Of a DNA stretch of 64,000 bases, positions 34,047 to 43,177 are shown one piece after another. Under the pieces are notes generated by a model. The model did no database searches. It had not been told where the DNA came from and saw only the letters and a list, made by a program, of their open reading frames with translations. The position numbers were made by a program, and so were the translations under genes. This DNA is from JBCCXZ01 sp965228005 (GTDB taxonomy: Bacteria > Planctomycetota > Planctomycetia > Pirellulales > Lacipirellulaceae): positions 868,001 through 932,000 of the forward strand of contig CBDDGV010000001.1 of the NCBI GenBank assembly GCA_965228005.1, in the 5' to 3' direction. Each line of letters starts with the position of its first letter. The first letter of the stretch is position 1.

Positions 34047-35468
34047 GTGGCAAGAGCGCTCGCAATCCGGCTGGACGACAAAGGCGCCGACCTGACGGTG
34101 GTCGGTTCGCACCTGTCCGGCAGTGGCGTCGAGGGGCGGGGCTCGGTCTCTTGGCGATCCTCCAAACCGGCTGAACGCGGTCGGCAACTCGCGGACGAGG
34201 CGGACCGGTTGCGGGCTGGCAAGGCGAGCGTTGTCGTGCTGTTGCCGAGCGACTCGGTTGACTGGCAGGCGGTCTCGCTGCCGCCGAGCCCGGACGAAGA
34301 CCTGCCCGACATGCTTCGGCTTCAGCTGCAACGCGAGCCAGCCGGGGAGGACGGCGGGCAGGGTGTCGACTTCGTGCCTCTGACGCAAGACCCGACGCAG
34401 CCGCGAGAGCTACTGGCCGCGACGGCGGAGCCGGAATACACCGCCGACCTGCAGGCCATGCTCGAGGCGGCGAAGTTCAAGTCCACCCGGGCCGTGCCGG
34501 CGGCCATCGGTTGGCTGGCGCTAGCCGGCCGCAGCGGGGTTGCCCGCAGCGCTGATGAGGCGATCGTCGTTGCCCTGGGTCGGCGGGAAGCGGTTCTGTG
34601 GGCCGTAAAGGATGGCAATCTGCTAGTTCTCCGGAGCCTGCAGACGCCTCCGCTCGAGGATGCCGGCCATGCCGCCGCTTTTGTCGCTAATCAAATCAAA
34701 CGGACGCGGTTGGCCTTAGCAGGCGACGACTTCGACGCTGAGAACGCCGAGCTCTTGCTGCTCGGTGAAGAAGAAACCGTAAACGGCCCGCTGGCCGGTG
34801 ATGTCTCCGAGCGGGTCGGCAAGCAACTCCGCGGCGCGGACGCGTTCGGTGTAATCGCAGATGCCGAGGGCGTGCTTGCGGCGGCGGCGTTGGCGGCGGA
34901 CGAGGCCGACGGGAAACGGCCGCTGGTCGACCTGCTGAACCCCCGCCGGGCGGAAGCCAAAGCCGGCGGCCGCAGGACCGCGGTGCTGGCGGCCGCCGCG
35001 TTGGCGGCCTTGCTGATCGTGGGCGGTATGCAGGGCTACTCGCGGATCCGTTCGCCTCTGGAAGACGCCGCCTCCGCGGACGCGGAGCGGGAGGTCATCC
35101 AGGATTCCATCGACTCGTTCGAAGACGAAGTCCGCCAAGCGGCGGCGGTGCGGGCGTGGGTCGCCGGCGGGGCCGACGTGCTCGACACGCTCTCGGCAGT
35201 GAGTAACGAGGTACGGCCTCAGCCACCCAAATCGGAGGACTTTGACCCCTCGAACGACGTCTACCTGACAGGCATCGAATTGCGGGCCGGGCAGCTCGAC
35301 ATCGATGCTCGGGCACGCACTCGTGAGGCGGTGCAGCCGCTGGAGAGCCGCATCCGGGAGTCGGGGCTCCGGATCCGCCGCGAAGACATCGAAGAGGACG
35401 AGTCGGTCGAAAACTACCCCTGGAAGTTCAGCTCGTCGGTCGAGGTCACCCCGGAGGGCGGGCCGTGA
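34047..35468 (+). CDS. T2SS assembly protein, GspL/PilM-PilN-like
   Basis: 473 residues from GTG at 34047. The N-terminal part (1-300) is a PilM/GspL actin-like domain (VVVLLPSDSVDWQAVSLPPS, EAIVVALGRREAVLWAVKDG). A membrane helix lies at about 311-330 (RTAVLAAAALAALLIVGGM). The periplasmic part resembles PilN (DSIDSFEDEVRQAAAVRAWV, then YLTGIELRAGQLDIDARART). So one protein spans what in pili are PilM and PilN, as in GspL. It couples GspE to the envelope. Its stop overlaps the next start as GTGA. Gene name left open because the sequence is divergent. Confidence 0.75.
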   Translation: MARALAIRLDDKGADLTVVGSHLSGSGVEGRGSVSWRSSKPAERGRQLADEADRLRAGKASVVVLLPSDSVDWQAVSLPPSPDEDLPDMLRLQLQREPAGEDGGQGVDFVPLTQDPTQPRELLAATAEPEYTADLQAMLEAAKFKSTRAVPAAIGWLALAGRSGVARSADEAIVVALGRREAVLWAVKDGNLLVLRSLQTPPLEDAGHAAAFVANQIKRTRLALAGDDFDAENAELLLLGEEETVNGPLAGDVSERVGKQLRGADAFGVIADAEGVLAAAALAADEADGKRPLVDLLNPRRAEAKAGGRRTAVLAAAALAALLIVGGMQGYSRIRSPLEDAASADAEREVIQDSIDSFEDEVRQAAAVRAWVAGGADVLDTLSAVSNEVRPQPPKSEDFDPSNDVYLTGIELRAGQLDIDARARTREAVQPLESRIRESGLRIRREDIEEDESVENYPWKFSSSVEVTPEGGP

Positions 35469-36391
35469 ACCAGCGAGAGAAACGACTGATGGCGGCCGTG
35501 GCTGCGTTGCTCGTGCTGTGGGGCGCCTCGCGCGGGCTGACCCGCTACCGCGATGCGGTCACCGAGAGCGAAGACCGGCAGATCGCCGCCGAGCAATCGC
35601 TGGGCGAGGCGAAGACCGAGCTGGCGCGGAGCGAGCGGGCTATCTCCCGGCTGAGGGATTGGCTCCGCCGCTCACTGCCGACGGACGCCGACGTGGCGCG
35701 GTCACTCTACCAAGACTGGCTGCAGGCGGAGCTCTCCGGCGCCAGCGTCGAAGTCGACGAGATCAACGATACGTCCTCGAACGTGGCCGGGGAGCACTAC
35801 CGCCAGTTGACGTTCACCGTGTCAGCCGGCGGGAGCCTGAAGGCGTGGACCGATTTCTTCGCGGCGTTCCAATCAGCCCCGCACCTCCACCGCGTTTCGT
35901 TCGCCTCGCTGGAGCCGGACCGAGACAACCCCTCGGAGTTGCGGGGGAGCGTCACGGTGGACGCCCTGCTGCTGAACGGCAGCCGACGCGAGGACCGGCT
36001 CTCAGAAGCCGAGGTGGAGGTCGACCGCGAGGCGGTCCGGGCCGACGCCGAGCTGATCGTGTCGCGCGACCTGTTTGCACCGTTCCGATCGGAGGCAGAG
36101 GCCGCCAACGAGGAGGAGGGCCTGGCGGCCGGGGAAGACGACCCCAGTTCCAAGGCCCTCGTCACCGCGATGACCTATGGCCGGGGCGGGTGGTCGATGA
36201 CGGTCCGCCGAGAGGACACGGGCGAGGTGCTCGTCTTCCGAGAAGGCGACCGCGTGAAGATCGGCAGCGTGCGGGGGCGTCTGGTCGAAGTTGACGGCCG
36301 GCGGGCAACGCTGCGTTCCCGACGCGGGCAGAGGGTGCTGTCTCTGGGGGGCCGCCTCTCTGAGGCCGAGTACGAGGCGAACAGTAGCTAG
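35465..36391 (+). CDS. T2SS assembly protein, GspM/PilO-like with GspC/PilP-like end
   Basis: 308 residues from GTG at 35465. Short cytoplasmic start, then one membrane helix (KRLMAAVAALLVLWGASRGL), a coiled coil (AAEQSLGEAKTELARSERAI) and a PilO/GspM-like ferredoxin fold (RQLTFTVSAGGSLKAWTDFF). From about residue 200 the sequence changes: SRDLFAPF followed by a small beta domain (TGEVLVFREGDRVKIGSVRG), reminiscent of the HR/PilP part of GspC. No separate gspC is present, so this protein may do both jobs; that is inference. Confidence 0.68.
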   Translation: MNQREKRLMAAVAALLVLWGASRGLTRYRDAVTESEDRQIAAEQSLGEAKTELARSERAISRLRDWLRRSLPTDADVARSLYQDWLQAELSGASVEVDEINDTSSNVAGEHYRQLTFTVSAGGSLKAWTDFFAAFQSAPHLHRVSFASLEPDRDNPSELRGSVTVDALLLNGSRREDRLSEAEVEVDREAVRADAELIVSRDLFAPFRSEAEAANEEEGLAAGEDDPSSKALVTAMTYGRGGWSMTVRREDTGEVLVFREGDRVKIGSVRGRLVEVDGRRATLRSRRGQRVLSLGGRLSEAEYEANSS

Positions 36392-36548
36392 CAACGCTGT
36401 CTCGCGGATACCTGGGCTTCTGAGGACGGACTGAGAAAGAACCGGACCGAAGCGGCGAGTTTCGGTCACGCCCTTGGCAAAGTTTGACGATTATACCGAT
36501 TGTACGGGCGCGTAGACCGCTGCGCTCGGGCTCCCGGGAAACGCCGTC

Positions 36549-39500
36549 ATGCCTTGCTTTCGAAGCGTCCACGCTTGGGGCTCTCAGAGCCTGCTGGCCG
36601 TCGCCGCCATCGTTGTGGCGTGCTGCGGCGCTCCTAGTGCGCTGGCCCAGAAGGCGACGGAAGCGTCGACGACGCGTTCCTACGAGGTCCGCCACACGAC
36701 CGCCGCGGCCGCGAGAGCGACGCTGGTCGACCGTCTCGGCGACCCGGCAGCTGCGGCCAGCATCATCGCAGACCCGCGCCGCAATCGGCTCATCGTGCTC
36801 GGGCCCGACACGCTGCACGGCACGGTGCAAGCGTTGCTACCACAGATCGATGTCCGCGGTGCAGCGGCGGCGCCGTCGCCCGCAGACGCGCCGCCCGATA
36901 CGCGGAGCCTGCGGCTGACGACCGTCACGGCCGACCAGCTCCACGCACGCCTCGAGCAGGCCCTCGGCAAGGCGATGCCGAAGCACGGCGACTCGACCGG
37001 CCAGTGGGTGCGGTTCGCGATCGACGCCGGGGGGGGCGCTGTGGTCTCGGTTTGGGCCAACCCTTCTACCGGTGAGATGCAGCTGCGGGGGCCGGCCGAT
37101 CGGGTCAACGCCTGGGCCGAGATTATCCGTCAGCTGGACACGCCCGCCGACGCCAAGAGCGTTGCTTTGTTTACGCCGAATCCCCGGGCGGCAACGCAGG
37201 TGCAGCAGGTTGCCAGCCAGATGTCCCGCGGGCGTCTGGCCGCCCAGAGCACCGGCGGCGCTGAGAGTGACGATGCAGACAACCCGCTGGGAAGCCTGCT
37301 CGGTCCGGTGGAGATCATCAACGTCGAGGGCTCGGAGGTGCTCCTGCTCCGCGGCAACCCGCGTGACGTGGCCCGTGTGCAGCAGGTGCTTCAAGATATC
37401 GAGCAAGCGAGCCTGATCTCCGAGCCGAGCATCCTGATCGTCCAGGTGCAGCACGTCGAATCGGCGGCGGTCGCCGAGTTGGTCCAGACGCTGTTCGATC
37501 AAGCGTTGAGCTCCCGATACGGCTACGGCCGCATCGTGGCGGTACCGCTGGTGAAACCGAATGCCGTGCTACTGGTCGGCCTCCGGGGCACGGTGCAGAA
37601 AGCACGGGAGATTCTGACGCAGCTCGACCAGCCGGGTGAAGCGCTCACGCAGTTCGAGGTGTTCCGCCTGGAGCACGCCCGGGCGGAGGCGGCGCTGCCG
37701 ATCGTGCAGGGGCTGTTCGAGGCGGACGGCCGCGAGGCGGTTCCTACGCTGCAGCCGAAGGCGTTGATCGTGGCGGACGAGCGGACAAACGCCCTGATCG
37801 TCCGGGCCAGCCCCCGCGACATGCTGGAGGTGCGGGCCCTAGTGGACGAGCTCGACCAACCGGGCAGCGCCGCGGTGAACGAGCTGCGGGTCTTCAAGCT
37901 GAGGAACACGGTTGCAACCGAGCTGGAAGAAGTGCTCCGCGAGGCGCTCACCGGCGACGACGACTCGACCGACCCCAACGAGAGCCTGACGGCACTCTTG
38001 CAGTTGGTGACGATCGACTCGGCCGGCCAGCGGCGGCTGAAGTCGGGCGTGCTGGCGAACACGCGGATCACGGCCGACCCCGTCGGGAACGCGTTGGTAG
38101 CGACCGGACCGGCGGACGGCATGGCGCTGCTGGAGGCGTTGATCAACCAGCTCGATCGCGTGCCCGATGCGTCGGCGGAGCTGAAGGTCTTTACGATCGT
38201 CAACGGCGACGCGGTCGCGCTCTCGGAGATGCTCTCCGGGCTATTCGGCACGGGCGAGGGCCAGGGCGGCGGCAACAACCAGAACGAACAGCTGTTCCAG
38301 CTCCGCTTCGAAGTGGACGAGCGGACCAACAGCATCATCGCCGCGGGCACGGCCGACGAGCTGCTGGTGGTCGAAGCAATCCTCCTGCGGCTCGACGGCA
38401 GCGACGCGAGCCAACGGCAGAATCGCGTGTACCGGTTGAACAACTCCTCGGCCGAAGAGGTGGCGTTGGTGCTACAGAACTGGCTGCAGGCGGAAAGGTC
38501 GGTGCTGGAAACCGCGCCGGGGCAAACGAGCCCGTTCCAGCAAATCGAGCGGGAGGTGGTGGTCGTCGCCGACATCGCGAGCAACAGCCTGGTGGTGAGC
38601 AGCACGCCGCGCTACTACGAGGAGGTGCGGCAGATCATCGAGGAGCTCGACGTGCAAGCGCCGATGGTGATGATCCAGGTGCTCATCGCCGAGCTGGAGC
38701 TGGGCGACGCGGACGAGTTCGGCATTGAGCTTGGCCTGCAGGATTCGCTGCTGTTCGACCGCAGCCTGCTCAGCGAGCTGGACACCACGATCAACACCAC
38801 GACGATCACCACGGCGGACGGCGTCACCAACATCGCCCAGGAAGTGATCCAAGGCGCCCAGAACACGCCCGGCTTCAACTTCGGCAACCCGGATACGGGG
38901 CTACCGAACTCGGGTAGCGATGCGTCGCTGGCCACCGCGGGCCGCGTCGCGGCGCAAGGGCTGGCGAGTTTTGGCGTCGGGCGGGTTAGCCCGGACCTGG
39001 GCATCGGCGGGCTGGTGCTATCGGCCAGCAGCGACAGCGTGAGCACGCTGCTGCGTGCACTGCAACAATCGAGCCGGTTGGAGGTGCTCAGCCGGCCCCA
39101 AATCATGGCCCTGGACAACCAACAAGGTCGTGCGTTCGTCGGTGACACTGTGCCGTATATCCGAGGCAGCACGATCGACGCCTCGGGGGCTCGCACCAAC
39201 GATATCGTTCTCGAAGACGTCGGCATCGACCTGCTCGTCACGCCACGGATCAGCCCCGACGGGTTGGTGGTGATGACCGTGACAGCGGACAACAGTTCTC
39301 TCGGGCCAGTCGAGGACGGCGTGCCTGTTTCGATCGCGCCCAACGGGGATGCGATCAACGCCCCGATCATCAACCGTACGTTCGCCGAAACGACGGTCAG
39401 CGCGGTGAGCGGGCAGACGGTCATATTGAGCGGTCTGCTGCGTAAGCGGGAATTCGATTTGCACCGCCGCGTGCCGCTGCTCGCGGATATCCCGCTGCTG

Positions 39501-39905
39501 GGCGACCTTTTCCGCTACGATGCAACGAGCACCGCACGCACAGAACTGTTGATCATCCTCACGCCGCACGTCGTGCGGAGCCGCGTGGAGAGCGAGATGC
39601 TCAAGCAGGTCGAGTCGGCCCGCATGAGCTGGTGCCTCTCCGACGTGGTCGATATCCACGGCCCCGCCGGGCTGCGGAGCCGGAATGACCTGATCGGCGG
39701 GGCTGAAGCCGAAGCGGTTTATCCCGAAGTGATCCCAGAGGGCGAGCTGTCGACGCCGGTCGATTTCGGGCCGACGCCGGCGGCGCCGCGGGAAGGGTAC
39801 GACCTGACGTTGCCGCCGCCGACTTCTCAGACGATTCCTACGGAAGGAGCCGATAAGAAGTCCGGTTTTAGCTTGACGAACTGGTTCAAGAAGTCGGAGC
39901 CTTAG
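36549..39905 (+). CDS. gspD: Enlarged T2SS secretin GspD
   Basis: 1118 residues from ATG at 36549. Signal peptide at 1-34 (SLLAVAAIVVACCGAPSALA). About eight N-domain-like units follow, at roughly 44-102, 119-199, 203-287, 295-363, 369-439, 445-538, 544-617 and 624-703; several end with the family pattern DERTNALIV or similar and a final LDQPG-type turn. Typical GspD has N0 to N3. The secretin barrel spans about 705-1040 and includes LSRPQIMALDNQQGRAFVGD and VSGQTVILSGLLRKREFDLH, with PLLADIPLLGDLFRY near its end. The tail is Pro-rich. It forms the outer-membrane pore. Confidence 0.93.
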   Translation: MPCFRSVHAWGSQSLLAVAAIVVACCGAPSALAQKATEASTTRSYEVRHTTAAAARATLVDRLGDPAAAASIIADPRRNRLIVLGPDTLHGTVQALLPQIDVRGAAAAPSPADAPPDTRSLRLTTVTADQLHARLEQALGKAMPKHGDSTGQWVRFAIDAGGGAVVSVWANPSTGEMQLRGPADRVNAWAEIIRQLDTPADAKSVALFTPNPRAATQVQQVASQMSRGRLAAQSTGGAESDDADNPLGSLLGPVEIINVEGSEVLLLRGNPRDVARVQQVLQDIEQASLISEPSILIVQVQHVESAAVAELVQTLFDQALSSRYGYGRIVAVPLVKPNAVLLVGLRGTVQKAREILTQLDQPGEALTQFEVFRLEHARAEAALPIVQGLFEADGREAVPTLQPKALIVADERTNALIVRASPRDMLEVRALVDELDQPGSAAVNELRVFKLRNTVATELEEVLREALTGDDDSTDPNESLTALLQLVTIDSAGQRRLKSGVLANTRITADPVGNALVATGPADGMALLEALINQLDRVPDASAELKVFTIVNGDAVALSEMLSGLFGTGEGQGGGNNQNEQLFQLRFEVDERTNSIIAAGTADELLVVEAILLRLDGSDASQRQNRVYRLNNSSAEEVALVLQNWLQAERSVLETAPGQTSPFQQIEREVVVVADIASNSLVVSSTPRYYEEVRQIIEELDVQAPMVMIQVLIAELELGDADEFGIELGLQDSLLFDRSLLSELDTTINTTTITTADGVTNIAQEVIQGAQNTPGFNFGNPDTGLPNSGSDASLATAGRVAAQGLASFGVGRVSPDLGIGGLVLSASSDSVSTLLRALQQSSRLEVLSRPQIMALDNQQGRAFVGDTVPYIRGSTIDASGARTNDIVLEDVGIDLLVTPRISPDGLVVMTVTADNSSLGPVEDGVPVSIAPNGDAINAPIINRTFAETTVSAVSGQTVILSGLLRKREFDLHRRVPLLADIPLLGDLFRYDATSTARTELLIILTPHVVRSRVESEMLKQVESARMSWCLSDVVDIHGPAGLRSRNDLIGGAEAEAVYPEVIPEGELSTPVDFGPTPAAPREGYDLTLPPPTSQTIPTEGADKKSGFSLTNWFKKSEP

Positions 39906-39906
39906 G

Positions 39907-40656
39907 ATGAGCCGCGACTGTTGTGCGTCGAGACGCTGCGTTGGCCGCGTGCTGCTCCTGGCAGTCTTCGGTGCGTCCGCTCTGCCGGGCTGTGCCTGGA
40001 AGGGCCCTTCGAGGGTAATTTCCGACGGTTTCTCTGGCGTGAAAGAAAAGGTAGGGCTTGGCAGCGATGACTCGGAGCCGCACGTCCCCACGCGGGTCGT
40101 TACTTCTTGGTCGAACACCGTCCTCAACAAGGGCGGGAAGAAGCCACAACGCGGCTTCGGGGGTCGGCTGTCCTTCTTCAATGATGAATCCGAGAACCCC
40201 GTGCGGGTCGACGGCCAGCTTGTGGTCTACGCGTTCGACGAGACCAACCGGCAGGTGCACGAGACGCAGCCCACGCGGCGGTTCATCTTCCCGGCCGACC
40301 AGCTTGCGAAGCACGAGAGCGCCTCGAGCCTCGGGCCCTCTTACAGCTTCTGGCTGCCGTGGGACGAGGTGGGCGGCGAGCCGAAGCAGATCAGCCTGAT
40401 CGCGCGTTTTGAGTCGACCGACGGCCCGGTGCTGCTGAGCGAGCAGACGAAACACCACCTGCCCGGCAGCGGCACGCAGGGCGGCGACAAACCGTTCCAC
40501 AACACACACGTGCGGAACAGCCGCATCGTGCCGCAGCAGGCCGGCGGCGTGCGGCAGGCTTCGGCGGCAGAAGAACTGGCACGCGGGCCCGCGGCAACGG
40601 AACCGGCCGAGAAAGAGATGAAGGTCTCGACCATCCGCCTCCCGAAGCAGCTCTGA
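39907..40656 (+). CDS. Lipoprotein in the T2SS operon, unknown function
   Basis: 249 residues from ATG at 39907, one base after the gspD stop. Signal peptide with lipobox ALPGC (Cys at about 29). The body has LSFFNDESENPVRVDGQLVV and LGPSYSFWLPWDEVGGEPKQ; this beta-rich domain recurs in planctomycete hypothetical proteins as I remember them. It ends with an Ala/Glu-rich linker and KVSTIRLPKQL. Location behind the secretin suggests a pilotin-like or accessory part, but no pilotin motif is recognised. It converges with a - strand gene 20 bp on. Confidence 0.7.
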   Translation: MSRDCCASRRCVGRVLLLAVFGASALPGCAWKGPSRVISDGFSGVKEKVGLGSDDSEPHVPTRVVTSWSNTVLNKGGKKPQRGFGGRLSFFNDESENPVRVDGQLVVYAFDETNRQVHETQPTRRFIFPADQLAKHESASSLGPSYSFWLPWDEVGGEPKQISLIARFESTDGPVLLSEQTKHHLPGSGTQGGDKPFHNTHVRNSRIVPQQAGGVRQASAAEELARGPAATEPAEKEMKVSTIRLPKQL

Positions 40657-40676
40657 GCAGGCAGCAGGGCCGTCGG

Positions 40677-41315
40677 CTACTTGGGCGGCATTACTTCGAG
40701 CAGGTTCTCGACCCGATCGATACCGGGTTCGAGCGAGACGATCTTCTCGACGAGCCGCCTCGATTCTGGGCTATTCGCGGTGCCGCGGAGCGTGGCGACG
40801 CGTCCGTTGACCTCGACGCTGGCGTCGCCGACGTTCTTGAGCTTGAGCGCATTGGCCAGCCTGGGGGCGACCGTTGCCGCGGGCAGCGATTCCACGGGCG
40901 GAGCGACATCGAACGACGGGTTGAGCCGGACGCGGACGGGCGGGGGCTGGTTCCGGCGGTTCCGGCGTCGGTTGCGACTATCCCGCATCTCGTTGAGGTT
41001 CTCGACGACGAAGTCGAACATCATGTCGCGCCGCTGCCGTCCGCCCATGTTGCGGAAGTTCTGCCGCACGTCGTCGGCGTTGCGGCCGACGAAGCCTTGC
41101 TGCTGGTTAGATCTCTGAGTGTCCCCCGCACGCGGTGCGGCGCGTTCTTGCGGTCCAACGCCGCCCGGCCGGCCGCCCGCCCCGCCAAACCCGCCTTGCT
41201 GCCCCTGGCCAAACCCCTGTTGCTGCTGCAAACCCGCGGCCCGCTGACCGTAGCCGTGCGAGGTTATCAGCAGTGCCATCAGGGAGGCGGAGAGTAGAAG
41301 TAGGGGCCGTGGCAT
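40677..41315 (-). CDS. Secreted BON-domain protein with Gln/Gly-rich linker
   Basis: 212 residues from ATG at 41315. Signal peptide (LLLLSASLMALLITSHGYG), then a Gln/Gly-rich low-complexity stretch to about 65 (LQQQQGFGQGQQGGFGGAGG). Residues 75-125 are Arg/Asn-rich and basic. The C-terminal 70 residues form a BON domain: APRLANALKLKNVGDASVEV, VATLRGTANSPESRRLVEKI and PGIDRVENLLEV. BON domains bind membranes or polymer ligands in the periplasm. It is a single gene convergent with the T2SS operon. Confidence 0.75.
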   Translation of the reverse strand: MPRPLLLLSASLMALLITSHGYGQRAAGLQQQQGFGQGQQGGFGGAGGRPGGVGPQERAAPRAGDTQRSNQQQGFVGRNADDVRQNFRNMGGRQRRDMMFDFVVENLNEMRDSRNRRRNRRNQPPPVRVRLNPSFDVAPPVESLPAATVAPRLANALKLKNVGDASVEVNGRVATLRGTANSPESRRLVEKIVSLEPGIDRVENLLEVMPPK

Positions 41316-41493
41316 CGATAAACCGGGGACTAGGCTGACGGGGCATTCACTCCATCTTAGCTAGGGCGACGGCTTCGGGCGACACTTCTCTGTCTCCCAT
41401 GGTGGCAGCGAGCTAGTCCCTGCCTTGTGCGCCCGGCCGACCGAGTCTAGAAAGCAGGCCCCAGACACCCCCGAGCCGACAGGAATACCCGAC

Positions 41494-42498
41494 ATGGAGT
41501 ACCGCGTCGAAACGAAGAGCGGCTACCGAGCCCGCTGGATCAGCCGCGGGGCGACACTCGCTGAGCTGCACGTCCCCGACGCCCGGGGGGAGCTGGCCGA
41601 CGTGGTGCTCGGGTTCGACGACGAGGCCCGTTACGCCTCGGACGACAACGCCTACTTCGGGTGTACGACCGGGCGGTTCGCCAACCGCATCGCCGGCGGC
41701 CAGTTTACGTTGGACGGCGTCGATTACCAATTGGCCGTGAACAATGGCCCGAACTCTCTGCACGGAGGACCGGATCGGGCGCTCGACAAGGCGGAATGGA
41801 GCGGCGAACCGTTCGAGGGCGACGCAGGAGTCGGCGTGCGATTCCGGTACACCAGCCCCGACGGAGAAGAGGGGTTCCCCGGCGCCTTATCCGTGTCGGT
41901 CGTCTACACGCTCAGCGAAGCCGGGGAACTGAAGATCGACTACGAGGCGAAGACCGACAAGCCGACCATCATCAACCTGACCAACCACAGCTACTTCAAC
42001 CTGAGCGGCCACGGCTCGGGCAGTGCCTTGGGTCATGTGCTTCAGCTCTCTGCGGGGCTGTACACGCCCAGCGACGACACGAGCATCCCAACAGGCGAGA
42101 TCGCAACAGTCGACGGCACGCCGCTCGACTTCCGCTCGCCCAAGCCGCTGGGGCAGGACATCGAACCGCTCCGCCAGACGCCGCAGGCGGGGTACGACCA
42201 CAACTACGTAATCGACGGCGAGCCGGGGGAACTGAGGCCGTGTGCGGTGGTCCGCGACCCGGCTTCGGGCCGAGTGATGCGGATGTCGACCGACCAACCC
42301 GGGGTGCAGCTCTACACCGGCAATTTCCTGGCAGGCGCCATCGGAAAAGAAGGCCGGGACTACCCGGGGGGCTCAGCGTTCTGTCTGGAAGCACAGAACT
42401 ACCCCGATGCGCCGAACAAGCCAAACTTCCCCTCGTGCGTCCTCCGGCCAGGAGAGACATACCGGCAGACTACCGTCTACGCCTTCTCGGCAGAGTGA
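41494..42498 (+). CDS. galM: Aldose 1-epimerase (galactose mutarotase)
   Basis: 334 residues from ATG at 41494, with AGGA about 9 nt upstream; the frame extends upstream without a credible start. Interconverts alpha and beta anomers of aldoses. Active-site residues are in place: His in NNGPNSLHGGPD, His in INLTNHSYFNLSG and the general-base Glu in AFCLEAQNYPDAPNKP. NRIAGGQFTLDG and GYDHNYVID are further family landmarks. Length is normal. No sugar gene neighbours. It ends 9 bp from convergent greA. Confidence 0.93.
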   Translation: MEYRVETKSGYRARWISRGATLAELHVPDARGELADVVLGFDDEARYASDDNAYFGCTTGRFANRIAGGQFTLDGVDYQLAVNNGPNSLHGGPDRALDKAEWSGEPFEGDAGVGVRFRYTSPDGEEGFPGALSVSVVYTLSEAGELKIDYEAKTDKPTIINLTNHSYFNLSGHGSGSALGHVLQLSAGLYTPSDDTSIPTGEIATVDGTPLDFRSPKPLGQDIEPLRQTPQAGYDHNYVIDGEPGELRPCAVVRDPASGRVMRMSTDQPGVQLYTGNFLAGAIGKEGRDYPGGSAFCLEAQNYPDAPNKPNFPSCVLRPGETYRQTTVYAFSAE

Positions 42499-42507
42499 TC
42501 GAGGCGA

Positions 42508-42990
42508 CTAGGCTTCCTCGAAACGGATCTCGAGGATCTCGAACTTATTGACCCCAGCGGGGACCTCGATCTCGACCTTCTCGCCGACCTTCTTGCCCAG
42601 CAGGCCTTGGCCCAACGGGCTGGTGATGAGGATCTTGCCCTCGTCGTAGTCCTCTTCGCCCTCGCCGACGAAGGTGAATTCCTCGTCGTCGCCGAAATCG
42701 AGGTCTTTCACTTTGACGGTCGCTCCGAAGACGACCTGGTCCTTGGGCAGCGTCGACATGTCGACGAGTTCGGCCCGGGAGAGCTTGTCCTTGAGCAGGT
42801 TGATCTTCGCCTGCAGCATGCCCTGGCTCTCGCGGGCGCCGTGGTACTCGGCGTTCTCCTTGAGGTCGCCCTCGGCGCGGGCGTCGGCGATGCGTTTCTC
42901 GATTTCGGGCATCTGGACGTTTTCCATCTCGTCCAGCTCGGCGCGGAGCTTGTCGTAGCCCACGCGGGTCATGGGGGTTCTTTGAGTCAT
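42508..42990 (-). CDS. greA: Transcript cleavage factor GreA
   Basis: 160 residues from ATG at 42990, with GAGG about 5 nt upstream; the extension to 43098 is rejected as arginine-rich. Rescues backtracked RNA polymerase. N-terminal coiled coil (YDKLRAELDEMENVQMPEIE, IADARAEGDLKENAEYHGAR) carries the acidic tip residues in GDLKENAEYH. The C-terminal FKBP-like domain has DEGKILITSPLGQGLLGKKV and EVPAGVNKFEILEI. Length is typical. Confidence 0.95.
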   Translation of the reverse strand: MTQRTPMTRVGYDKLRAELDEMENVQMPEIEKRIADARAEGDLKENAEYHGARESQGMLQAKINLLKDKLSRAELVDMSTLPKDQVVFGATVKVKDLDFGDDEEFTFVGEGEEDYDEGKILITSPLGQGLLGKKVGEKVEIEVPAGVNKFEILEIRFEEA

Positions 42991-43177
42991 CTTCGCCTCG
43001 ATCAACGCTAGTACGCGTCGCTGCCGCGGCCGGCGTTGCTGCCCAATACGCCGGGTCGCCATGAACCGTGTACCCAAACATGACGGGTACCAAAACAAAA
43101 CGGGTCACCCCTGCGGGCGACCCTATTTAGTATTCTGCGCCTCTGGGCACGCTGTGTAAAGTGCGTCGACAGCGCTG

